Shown here piece after piece: positions 16,494 through 24,745 of a stretch of 64,000 nt of DNA. The stretch is from Gemmatimonadaceae bacterium (GTDB taxonomy: Bacteria; Gemmatimonadota; Gemmatimonadetes; Gemmatimonadales; Gemmatimonadaceae). The position numbers and the translations under genes were made by a program. How positions within the stretch are numbered: the stretch's first letter is position 1; each line of letters starts with the position of its first letter. The stretch is from NCBI GenBank assembly GCA_020851455.1, contig JADZCT010000047.1, positions 1-64,000 on the forward strand. The letters run 5' to 3'. The notes under the pieces were generated by a model. That model was given only the letters and a program-made list of their open reading frames with translations, was not told the DNA's origin and ran no database searches.

Positions 16494-18895
16494 GATGCGC
16501 CATCCGGCATTCGCGGGCGCGTTCGCCGCTCGGCTGCTGCCCCCGCTCCGCACCAGAGGAGGGCGGCCACGATGGCCGCGATCGTCGCGGCCTTGCCCCG
16601 CTCGTACGCTGGGCTAGTGAACGTGAGGTCTACAGTCCTGGCGCCCTCCGGCAGCGGCACGCCAATCAGCACGTAGTCGGTTCGCATCGTTGGTTCTGGC
16701 TTCCCGTCCACCGTCGCAAGCCAGCCAGGATAGTAGTTCTCCGACACGACGAGCGCCGAGCCCTTGGGCGCAGGCGCGCTCAGTTCCATGCTTATTCGGC
16801 CGGGCTCATAGGATTTCGTGGTCACGCCGAGGGAGAGCGAATCCGGTATGGCGGCAAGGCGGACTCCCTCGACTGGCGCGGCAGGATCCACCAACGCGAC
16901 GCTCCGAACCGGAAAGTTGGGTGCGGCGATCGCGCCCAGCACCTGGTCGTCTGGGTACTTCGCTATCGCAGGAACCACCCATGCGAAGGCGTTGCTGCCA
17001 GGCAGCTCATACAGTGAAACCCGGGTGCCGGCCGCGTTTGCGACTGGTCCCACAACCCGCTTCCAACCCGGCACACCGACAGAGTCGTTGTTGACCAGAA
17101 CGTAGCGCGTGTTGGTGAGCGCCAGCGTGGTAGGGTTCAACTGGAGTTCCGGATTCCTGAACACCTGGTATCGGCCGATCTCGTTGCCGTGGTACCCGAA
17201 CGTCTGCCGGATGCCGTGCACCATGAGTCCGTCGGCCGAGAGATACGGCTCGTTCGTGGCCGCCGGCTGCGTTTGGTCTTCTATTGCCATCACGCGCGCC
17301 GGCTGCCCCTGCTGCGTGGCTTTCAGCAAGTAGTCAGTCGTTGGGTCGGTAGCGAACAGTTCCGCCGCCGGCGCAATCGATCCCCAGTACTTCCTCTCTA
17401 CCGTCCACAGGTCGAGGCCGCAGAGAGCGGCAAGTGCAATCGCTGCCACGTGGCCGCGCAGCCGGCCTGCAGTAATGGCGGCTACGAGCGCCGCCGCCAG
17501 TATCACGAACGCGAGTGACCGGAGCGCGCCGAACTTCAACTCCGCGGAGCCGGCGTCAACCCGCTCCGCGAATGGCGCGTAGGCAACGAGCGAGTGCGCG
17601 ACGTTGGTAAGGGCCCCGGTGACGCCAAGGATCGCCAATACAGCGGCGGCGACAACCCAGCCGACGAGATAGCGCCTCCTTGCCCTTCCCTCGATGACAC
17701 GTTCCGTTCCGGCGGCAGCGAAGACGGCAATCGCGAACGTAGTGATGTAAAAGATCGTGCTGGGCGCGCGCATATGCTTCACCATCGGCACGAGCGCATA
17801 CACGATTCGGTAGAACGGCGTGTATCCGCCGAGCGCCCAGAGAAGCGCGCCCACCCCGATCCACAACCAGAAGCGCATGAAACTGCGACGCGCGGCGCTT
17901 GCCGCTGCGCCAAAGCCAAGGCCTGCCAGCAGCAGCACGCCAACTCCGGCGTATTCGCTGTGAAAGTGGATGAAGTTCCGGCCCCAGTAGTTGTTGAGTA
18001 TGCCGGAGAACTGAGGCAGGTAGAGGTTGATCAACTCCTCGATCGGGAACGAGTACGACGTCGCCTTCTCGTAGGTGAATGCCGCAGCGCGGGGCGACCA
18101 CGCCGCGTACTCGGCGACAGGCAGGTACTGTATGGCGCCGATCGCAATGCCAACGACTGCCGCCGCGAAGGCGAGCGCGAGCCGCCTCGCAGCGACGGCG
18201 CCCTCCATGCGCGCGCCAGACGACGATCCGAACGCGAGGTACAACGCCCACGCGGCTGCCGCAATCATCACCTGCTCGAACAACTGCGGGTGTGGTGTGA
18301 GCAGAGTCAGCCCCACCGCCAGCGCGAACGCCCCGAACGCCCAGCGGCGCCCGTCGCGTACCGCCCAGGTAAGGAGGATGAGGAGCACCGGGAACAGCGC
18401 GTTTACGAAGAGCTTGCCATCGTGCCCCGCCGACAGCAACGACGAGACGAATCCCGTCATCATGTAGGCCACCCCACCCACGAGAGCACCGCCGAACGAC
18501 ATCCGCGCCGCCACCCGAAGGAACCAGTAGGTGGCCATTCCGCACAGGAAGAAGTGGACTATCATGCCCCACGACATCGCCGCGTCAACGGGCATTGCGA
18601 GACGTAGCAGGAACGTCGGGTAGAACGTGTCGCCGTGCATTGCCGCCACGAACGGCATCCCGCCCTGCAGGTACGGATTCCATAATGGGAACGCGCCGTT
18701 TGACTTCTCGTACGCCGCCGCGAACGCTCGGAAGGCGTACCCGGCCAGGAACTGATCGCTGTTCGGGTTGACGAGGAACCGGCCCAACAGCGCAGGCCAT
18801 GCAAGGGCGAGGGTACACGCGGCGTAGACGAGCGCAGCCCACAGCGATGGGTGTCGTGGCTCGGCGACCTGCACGGGCCCCTGTTCGTTCGTCAT
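16490..18895 (-). CDS. YfhO-like polytopic membrane protein (probable GT-C glycosyltransferase)
   Basis: 801 residues with about 12 hydrophobic segments over the first two thirds, then a C-terminal extramembrane domain and one last helix near 765-785. The early motif NPNSDQFLAGYAFRAF, the GAFPLWNPYLQGGMPF loop and the late ENYYPGWLATVDG are typical of YfhO proteins. In Bacillus, YfhO moves a sugar from a lipid carrier onto lipoteichoic acid outside the membrane. No teichoic acids are expected in this diderm, so the acceptor is open. It lies between the Dpm1-like GT2 and a UPF0104 membrane protein with 4-nt overlaps on both sides. Confidence 0.85.
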   Translation of the reverse strand: MTNEQGPVQVAEPRHPSLWAALVYAACTLALAWPALLGRFLVNPNSDQFLAGYAFRAFAAAYEKSNGAFPLWNPYLQGGMPFVAAMHGDTFYPTFLLRLAMPVDAAMSWGMIVHFFLCGMATYWFLRVAARMSFGGALVGGVAYMMTGFVSSLLSAGHDGKLFVNALFPVLLILLTWAVRDGRRWAFGAFALAVGLTLLTPHPQLFEQVMIAAAAWALYLAFGSSSGARMEGAVAARRLALAFAAAVVGIAIGAIQYLPVAEYAAWSPRAAAFTYEKATSYSFPIEELINLYLPQFSGILNNYWGRNFIHFHSEYAGVGVLLLAGLGFGAAASAARRSFMRFWLWIGVGALLWALGGYTPFYRIVYALVPMVKHMRAPSTIFYITTFAIAVFAAAGTERVIEGRARRRYLVGWVVAAAVLAILGVTGALTNVAHSLVAYAPFAERVDAGSAELKFGALRSLAFVILAAALVAAITAGRLRGHVAAIALAALCGLDLWTVERKYWGSIAPAAELFATDPTTDYLLKATQQGQPARVMAIEDQTQPAATNEPYLSADGLMVHGIRQTFGYHGNEIGRYQVFRNPELQLNPTTLALTNTRYVLVNNDSVGVPGWKRVVGPVANAAGTRVSLYELPGSNAFAWVVPAIAKYPDDQVLGAIAAPNFPVRSVALVDPAAPVEGVRLAAIPDSLSLGVTTKSYEPGRISMELSAPAPKGSALVVSENYYPGWLATVDGKPEPTMRTDYVLIGVPLPEGARTVDLTFTSPAYERGKAATIAAIVAALLWCGAGAAAERRTRPRMPDGAS

Positions 18896-19824
18896 GCGGT
18901 TGATCTAGATGGTGGCGGCGCCGCCTTTCGGGCGAAGCCGAGGAATACCAGTCCGGGGGCGATTTCCAGCACTGTGAGCCACGCGCGCGACGCAAGGACA
19001 AGCAACCACGCGTCAGCGCCCGTGGCAATGCCCATCCGCGCAAGGAGTTGCTGCAGGACGACCTCGCGAACGCCGATTCCTCCGGGCGCCAGCAGGAACA
19101 GGAATCCGGCGATGTACGACCCAGTGAAAGCTGCCGTGGAGCGCAGGACGTCGCCAGATGGGCCGATAAGGGCGAGCTGAAGCAAGTAGAAGGCAACGCC
19201 GTAGAGGGCCCACGCCACCGCACACCCAAGCGTGGCAAGCCACACCGTCCGGTGGGCAATGCGTGGCTCCGCTATCTCGCGCTTCAACAGATATGATGCG
19301 AGGCGGGTAAACCACGGAAGGATCCACGGTGTGGCCACGACCCCCGCGGCAAGCGCTGCAGTGATCGGGAGAGCCCATGCAGGGGCGTCCAGCATGCCGG
19401 CTCCGCAAAGCGCGGCCACGGCAATGCCCGCCAGCACATTGACCACCGACACAACGAGCGACGAGCCCACAGCAGCGACGGGTGAGACCCCCGCGCGCTG
19501 CGCAAGGAGTCCCATCGCCCCGATCTGCCAGACCTTGCCGGGCACGTACCGTCCGAGGTTCGAGACGAACCAGATCCGTGCGCCGTCCGCCAAGCCGAGG
19601 TGCTCTCCCCACGCCTGAACCGTCCGCTGCCAGGTGAAGATCAACACACCGTAGCTACCGAGCACAACCGCGCCTGATGCGGCAACGAGCAACCAGTCAA
19701 CGGCGATCCTTCCAGGCAGCGCCTCGAATGCCCTCCACTGGCTCGCCAGTTCACGCCCCACGTACGCGACGATCACCAGCACGATGGTGGCCTGCAGCAG
19801 CCGCGCCACGCGCCCCTTGATCAC
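18892..19824 (-). CDS. UPF0104 / lysylphosphatidylglycerol synthetase-type membrane protein
   Basis: 310 residues from GTG 19824, which overlaps the GT4 stop as GTGA; the longer in-frame reading is a shadow of GT4. About seven or eight membrane helices. Typical blocks are WFVSNLGRYVPGKVWQIGAM near 85-105 and the C-terminal LLAPGGIGVREVVLQQLLA. This is the membrane part of the AglD/MprF superfamily without the lysyl-transferase domain. Related domains accompany lipid-linked sugar synthesis, and a lipid flippase role is an inference. It sits between GT4 and the YfhO-like gene. Confidence 0.8.
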   Translation of the reverse strand: MIKGRVARLLQATIVLVIVAYVGRELASQWRAFEALPGRIAVDWLLVAASGAVVLGSYGVLIFTWQRTVQAWGEHLGLADGARIWFVSNLGRYVPGKVWQIGAMGLLAQRAGVSPVAAVGSSLVVSVVNVLAGIAVAALCGAGMLDAPAWALPITAALAAGVVATPWILPWFTRLASYLLKREIAEPRIAHRTVWLATLGCAVAWALYGVAFYLLQLALIGPSGDVLRSTAAFTGSYIAGFLFLLAPGGIGVREVVLQQLLARMGIATGADAWLLVLASRAWLTVLEIAPGLVFLGFARKAAPPPSRSTA

Positions 19825-20966
19825 GATGCGACGCGCCGGTAGACGGCTTCGTACGCCGCGGCAGCGGCGGCTGGCGAGAAACGCGCCGCCGCCCGTTCGC
19901 GCCCACCGGCGGCGAGAGTAGCTGCCAATGCACCGTCGTTGAGCACGCGCCCGATCGCTTCCGCGAGTGCAGCCACGTTCCCTGGCTCGACGAGCAACCC
20001 GGATATCAGATTCTCGACGATGTCCGGCAGGCCGCCGGAGGCGTAGGCGACGACTGGTGTGCCGGCGATCTGCGCCTCGACGGCGACAAGGCCTAGCCCC
20101 TCCTCGCGGGACGGAACGACGACGGCGCCAGCAGAGCGATAACGCGTCGCGACTTCGCTCGGCGGGAGCTGCCCGTGCCACCGGATCCGTCGCTCCATCC
20201 CGGCCGAGGCCGCGGCGGCCTCGAGCTCCGCACGCAGCCCTCCGTCGCCAACGAAGTCGGCCGTGACGTCGCCAGGGAGTAACCGGAGGGCGTCGAGCAC
20301 GTCGCGGGCCCCCTTCTGTTCGTTCAAGCGTCCTACGAAAAGGACTGATTTCGTCCGCGGCGCGCTGGTGCCGGGCGCGGCGTCTTCAACTGGCATCGGT
20401 GCTATCGCGGCCACGTTGACGGCGGCAATGCGCTGCGCTTCGGACGCGAGCCATGTGCTCACGGCCGTAACCGCCGCAGCGCGACGGCAGGCGAAGCGCA
20501 TCAGTTTCGGGGCGAGGGCCGAACGTGCCGCCAGCCGCACGTCGCTCCCATGCAGCGTGACGACAGTTGGACTGCGCGGGTGCGCCAGCGCCGCCGCAAG
20601 GCCGGACGGAAACCACCAGTGGGCGTGGATCACGTCCGGCCGGAAGTCGCGCACCGTCGCGCGGATCGCGCGGCGCCCACCCAGGATCAGCCCGGCCAGC
20701 GCGAGCTTCGCGCGCCATGACGCGCCAACCTGCTCGGCCATGGTACCCGCGTACGCAAGCGTTTCCCATGCCCGCGGGGCATAGCGAAAGCGTTCGACGG
20801 GAACACCGTCCATGACGGTAGAGCGATCGAGTCCGGCAGCCGATGGCGCAAGGACGCGGACTTCGCCCCCCCGCGCCCTGAGCGCTCTGGCGAGGCGGAG
20901 GACGAACGCACCTGCTACGTCGCCGGGGTGGCGCGGAAACGAATGGGTGACGAACAGCACGCGCAT
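19821..20966 (-). CDS. GT4 (GT-B fold) glycosyltransferase
   Basis: 381 residues from ATG 20966. The N-terminal domain has the glycine-rich start MRVLFVTHSFPRHPGDVAGA and TLHGSD near 140. The C-terminal donor domain has FVGRLNEQKGARDVLDAL near 215 and the retaining-enzyme signature PSREEGLGLVAVEAQIAGTP with the two glutamates seven residues apart. Acts on the cytosolic face to extend an envelope glycan; donor and acceptor cannot be read from sequence. It starts 16 nt after the upstream GT2 stop. Confidence 0.87.
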   Translation of the reverse strand: MRVLFVTHSFPRHPGDVAGAFVLRLARALRARGGEVRVLAPSAAGLDRSTVMDGVPVERFRYAPRAWETLAYAGTMAEQVGASWRAKLALAGLILGGRRAIRATVRDFRPDVIHAHWWFPSGLAAALAHPRSPTVVTLHGSDVRLAARSALAPKLMRFACRRAAAVTAVSTWLASEAQRIAAVNVAAIAPMPVEDAAPGTSAPRTKSVLFVGRLNEQKGARDVLDALRLLPGDVTADFVGDGGLRAELEAAAASAGMERRIRWHGQLPPSEVATRYRSAGAVVVPSREEGLGLVAVEAQIAGTPVVAYASGGLPDIVENLISGLLVEPGNVAALAEAIGRVLNDGALAATLAAGGRERAAARFSPAAAAAAYEAVYRRVAS

Positions 20967-20982
20967 CAGCGCACGCAGCGCG

Positions 20983-21957
20983 CTAAGGCCGTGGCGCCGA
21001 GCGCGAAACGTCGTCCAGCCGCCTGCGCATTTCGCGCTGCTCGGCGCGGAGCGACGCGACCTGCTCGCCAAGCATCCCGGTGGCGAAGAAGACCGACCCG
21101 AGGATCAGCGCGGTCTCGATCACCGCCCATACGGGGCGCGTCCCAAGGCCGCCAATGAGAACCAGGACGCCGCCAACGGCCGCGATGGAGAACATCCCCG
21201 CGCCGAGAATCCCGAAGGCGAGGAGCGGCTTGCGTCCGAAGCGCAGCTCGAACCACACGGAGAGCATGTCGAGCACGCCGACCGGTATGCGCGAGAGGCC
21301 AAACTTCGAGCGCCCGGCCCGCCTTGGATACAGCGCCACCGGTATCTCCCGCACGGTGAAGCCTTGTGCTGCCGCAAGAACGATCATGTAGCGATGCCAG
21401 TCCGGGCGCGCCGGCTGGCCTTCCATGACCTCACGACGCCACGCCTTCACGTTATTCAGGTCGCGCACCGGCACGCGGAAGAGGAAGCGCGAGAGGGCAT
21501 TGTACACGCCCGATACCAGCGCCTTCTCGTACTTCCCTTCCTTGCGTCCGGTCACCATGTCGCATTCGCCCGCAAGCACGGGACCGACGAGGCGCGGGAT
21601 GTCAGCGGGCAGGAACTGGAGGTCGGCGGGATAGAACACCAGCACATCGCCCGACGCAATCTGGTAGCCAGTGCGGAGTGCGTCGGCGATACCGCGGGGG
21701 CTGCGGTGCCGCACTGTGCGGAGGAACGGGTGCCTTGCCGCGGCGGCAACGAGGACCTGCGCAGTGTCATCGCGCGACCCGTCGTCAATCACGACCACCT
21801 CATAGCGCTCTGGCCGCCCCTGGAACGCCTCAGCGCAGAGATCGAGGAACGTCGGAAGGTTCTCGGCTTCATCCCGCGCCGGAACAAGTACCGATACATC
21901 GGCTGTACGCGGGCCCGGATCCACCGTCGCCGTCCTGTGAGTTGGTATCGTCGTCAT
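20983..21957 (-). CDS. GT2 glycosyltransferase with two C-terminal membrane helices (CsbB/GtrB-like)
   Basis: 324 residues. The GT-A domain shows VSVLVPARDEAENL near 21, VVVIDDGSRDDTAQV near 55 and the metal motif YPADLQF in place of the common DADLQ. Two membrane helices follow at about 240-290, then a coiled-coil-like tail (LGEQVASLRAEQREMRRRL). This layout is that of polyprenyl-phosphate glycosyltransferases such as CsbB, GtrB and ArnC, which make the lipid-linked sugar for a periplasmic transferase. It overlaps rpoN by 4 nt. Confidence 0.85.
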   Translation of the reverse strand: MTTIPTHRTATVDPGPRTADVSVLVPARDEAENLPTFLDLCAEAFQGRPERYEVVVIDDGSRDDTAQVLVAAAARHPFLRTVRHRSPRGIADALRTGYQIASGDVLVFYPADLQFLPADIPRLVGPVLAGECDMVTGRKEGKYEKALVSGVYNALSRFLFRVPVRDLNNVKAWRREVMEGQPARPDWHRYMIVLAAAQGFTVREIPVALYPRRAGRSKFGLSRIPVGVLDMLSVWFELRFGRKPLLAFGILGAGMFSIAAVGGVLVLIGGLGTRPVWAVIETALILGSVFFATGMLGEQVASLRAEQREMRRRLDDVSRSAPRP

Positions 21958-23543
21958 ACGCGCTTTCGCATCCGCGCAGAGAGCACGCCCAGTTGCTCCC
22001 GATACTTCGCCACCGTGCGTCTGGCAATCCGTATCCCCTGCCTCTCCAGGATCGCAACGATAGCCTGGTCGGTGAGCGGCTCGCGCGGATCCTCTTCCCT
22101 AAGGAGCTTCTCGATCGTGGCCCGGATGCCGCGGGCAGACACGTCCTCGCCATCCGCTGTGCTCAGCCCCGTAGAGAAGAAGAACTTGAGCGGCAGGACG
22201 CCACGCGGGGTCTGGGCGTACTTCTCGTTCGTCACGCGGCTGATCGTGCTCTCGTGCATTCCGATCGCGTCGGCGACTTCGCGAAGCGTCAGCGGCTTCA
22301 GGTACTGGATTCCCTTGTCAAGGAACTCGCGCTGCCGATTCACGATGAAGTGCATCACTCTCAGCATCGTCTGCCGGCGCTGCTCGATCGCCTGAATCAG
22401 CCACTGGGCGGCGTTGAGCTTGTTGGAGATGAACTCCTTCTGGTCCGCGTCGAGGTTCTTGCGGTCCCGGGCAAGATCCTTGTATGAGCGGCTCAGCCTG
22501 AGCCGGGGGACGTTACCGTCGTTGGTGTAGACGAGGTATTCGCCATCCACCTTTTCGACGATCAGGTCGGGGACCACGTAGTTGTCAGGACTCGGCGACT
22601 TGGCCAAGCCCGGTTTCGGGCTCAACTTGGCGACCTCGTCGGCGCCGGCCTGCACGTCTGCTGGGCTCATGCCAATCGCGCGGGCGATCTCGCCCCACCG
22701 GTGGGCGCTGAGGTCATCGAAGTGGTCCCGAACGAGGCGCGCCGGAATCGAGTCGCCCCGGCCCGACTCCCGCAACTGGAGCAGGAGGCACTCGCGGAGG
22801 TTGCGGGCGCCCACGCCTGGCGGATCCAGCGACTGGATGACAGTGAGCATCTGATCGAGTTCCGATTCCGAGTAGCGGGGAACGTCCGCATCCATCCCGG
22901 TGCGTTCGGCAGCCATCTCGATTGCCTCGTTCAGTCCGTCCCGGATCTCGTCGAGACTGGTCGTCAGGTAGCCGTCGTCGCCGATGCTCCCGATAAACTC
23001 CTCGGCCAGTACCAGTTCCCTGGGAGAGAGCCGGAGCATGTGGAGTTGTTCCATGAGGTGGTCGGCGAGCGTGCGCGCCGCCACGGGCACTGGCTCGAAG
23101 CGTTCGCGATCGTCGCGTTCCTCCCGCCGGTCGCCTTCAGCGTCGAAGCCGTCCTCCAGGATTTCGTCCCAACGGTCGCTCTCGTCTCCGGCGGATGGTG
23201 ACTCGTCAGTCGTCGTGATCGCATCGGTGGAGTCCGGTTCCGCGCCGGCCGCCTCAGGCTCAGGCGGTTCGTCGTCTGTGGGCGTGCCGCCGGCCTCTGG
23301 CTGGTCTGGCGGCGCCGCATCCTCGTCGGCTCCCTCTTCGTCGTCGCCTGCGGCGTCGGCGGCCTGGAGCGTATCGTCCTCCTCATCCGCCAGTTCCAGG
23401 AACGGATTCACGAGTAGTTCCTGCTTCAGGTGCTGCTGCAGGTCGAGGAGCGGCATGTAGAGCATGTCCATCGCCTGGTACAGGCGAGGGTTTACCTTGA
23501 GCTCCTGGCCGAGGCGCGCGGACTGGCTGAGCCCCGGCCTCAT
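21954..23543 (-). CDS. rpoN: RNA polymerase sigma-54 factor
   Basis: Directs RNA polymerase to -24/-12 promoters that need AAA+ activators. 529 residues in three parts: region I (about 1-50, glutamine- and leucine-rich: SARLGQELKVNPRLYQAMDM), an unusually long acidic linker (about 52-155, rich in Asp, Glu and Pro), and region III with the core-binding and DNA-binding domains. The RpoN box ARRTVAKYRE is near residues 505-514, and the HTH (LREVADAIGMHESTISRVTN) near 415-435. It follows lptB, the same order as in proteobacteria. ATGA overlaps join it to both neighbours. Confidence 0.96.
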   Translation of the reverse strand: MRPGLSQSARLGQELKVNPRLYQAMDMLYMPLLDLQQHLKQELLVNPFLELADEEDDTLQAADAAGDDEEGADEDAAPPDQPEAGGTPTDDEPPEPEAAGAEPDSTDAITTTDESPSAGDESDRWDEILEDGFDAEGDRREERDDRERFEPVPVAARTLADHLMEQLHMLRLSPRELVLAEEFIGSIGDDGYLTTSLDEIRDGLNEAIEMAAERTGMDADVPRYSESELDQMLTVIQSLDPPGVGARNLRECLLLQLRESGRGDSIPARLVRDHFDDLSAHRWGEIARAIGMSPADVQAGADEVAKLSPKPGLAKSPSPDNYVVPDLIVEKVDGEYLVYTNDGNVPRLRLSRSYKDLARDRKNLDADQKEFISNKLNAAQWLIQAIEQRRQTMLRVMHFIVNRQREFLDKGIQYLKPLTLREVADAIGMHESTISRVTNEKYAQTPRGVLPLKFFFSTGLSTADGEDVSARGIRATIEKLLREEDPREPLTDQAIVAILERQGIRIARRTVAKYREQLGVLSARMRKRV

Positions 23544-24745
23544 CCCGATGCCCCGTGTTCTGCGAGGAACCGTGCGCGCAACCGCGCGGTGAGCGTGGGG
23601 CCGAGGTAGATATCAGCCACCGTGTCGTCGAAGACGAGGTCGCGGACTGAACCGGCCGCCTTGACCTGGCCATCATACATGATGTAAGCACGGTCAACGA
23701 TGTCGAGTGTCTGCTCGACGTTATGGTCGGTGATCAGGACGCCGATGCCGCGATCCTTGAGGCTCGCGACGATCTGCTGGATGTCGTGAACGGCAATCGG
23801 GTCAACGCCGGCGAACGGCTCGTCCAGGAGCATGAACTTGGGCTGCGTGACGAGGGCGCGTGTGACCTCCAGCCGCCGGCGCTCGCCGCCAGAGAGGGAA
23901 TAAGCCATGTTGCGCCTGAGGTGCTTGATCCCCAACTCGTCGAGCAACGCTTCCAGCCGTTCGGCGCGCTGTGCAGCCGTTAGCGGCAACGTCTCCATGA
24001 TCGCGAGTATGTTGTCCTCGACGCTCAGCTTCCTGAAGACAGACGGCTCCTGCGACAGGTATCCGATGCCGCGGCGGGCGCGCTTGTACATCGGGGTTCC
24101 GGTGATGTCGTCACCGTCGAAGAGGATGCGGCCGCCGTTGGGCGGGACGAGGCCGACGATCATGTAGAACGTGGTTGTCTTCCCGGCTCCATTGGCTCCG
24201 AGGAGGCCGACTATCTCGCCCTGCCTCACTTCCACGTTCACGTTGTTCACGACGTTGCGTCGCCTGTACGTCTTTACGAGGGCTTCGCCCCGCAGGACGC
24301 TCGATCCCCCGACCCGCTCCAGCGCGCTGTGCCTCGCGACCGGGTGCTCGCTCGTCGCCCGCAAGCCGTCCATGAGCTCGTCCCGGTCATTGAGCATCGC
24401 GCCCCACACATCAGGCGTGAGTTGCCACGACGATCCATCTCCTTCGGCGGCGACCACGGCGCCAGTGCTGGCCAGGCGCGGAAGCGCCACGGTTTCGAGG
24501 TGCTCCCGGATGTCGTCGAGCGACAGTCGGCTCGATTCCTCGTCCCGGATGCGACCTTCCGCCCGCAGGACGGCGATGTGCGCTGCACGATGGGCGACGG
24601 CAATATCGTGGAGCGCCGCCCGCCCGTTGGCGTCGGCAGCCTCGATGACGGACCGCAGGACGAGGGGAGTGGATCGGTCTCCCGGCGCGAAGCGCGCCAG
24701 CACGGCGCTCACCGCCGGCGGTGGGCTGTGCGGCCGGTCGGTCAT
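23540..24745 (-). CDS. lptB: LPS export ABC transporter ATPase LptB with N-terminal extension
   Basis: Powers extraction of LPS from the inner membrane with LptF/LptG. The ATPase part (about residues 150-401) is complete: Walker A GANGAGKT 183-190, Q-loop near 232, LSGGE 284-288, Walker B LLDEP 306-310, H-loop H341. FYMIVGLVPPNGG and the DHNVEQTLDIVDRAYI block are LptB-specific. Unusually, about 150 residues precede it; residues 25-112 look like a winged helix. The start at 24745 overlaps the lptA stop (ATGA), so the extension belongs to the gene. Normal LptB has about 240 residues. Confidence 0.92.
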   Translation of the reverse strand: MTDRPHSPPPAVSAVLARFAPGDRSTPLVLRSVIEAADANGRAALHDIAVAHRAAHIAVLRAEGRIRDEESSRLSLDDIREHLETVALPRLASTGAVVAAEGDGSSWQLTPDVWGAMLNDRDELMDGLRATSEHPVARHSALERVGGSSVLRGEALVKTYRRRNVVNNVNVEVRQGEIVGLLGANGAGKTTTFYMIVGLVPPNGGRILFDGDDITGTPMYKRARRGIGYLSQEPSVFRKLSVEDNILAIMETLPLTAAQRAERLEALLDELGIKHLRRNMAYSLSGGERRRLEVTRALVTQPKFMLLDEPFAGVDPIAVHDIQQIVASLKDRGIGVLITDHNVEQTLDIVDRAYIMYDGQVKAAGSVRDLVFDDTVADIYLGPTLTARLRARFLAEHGASG

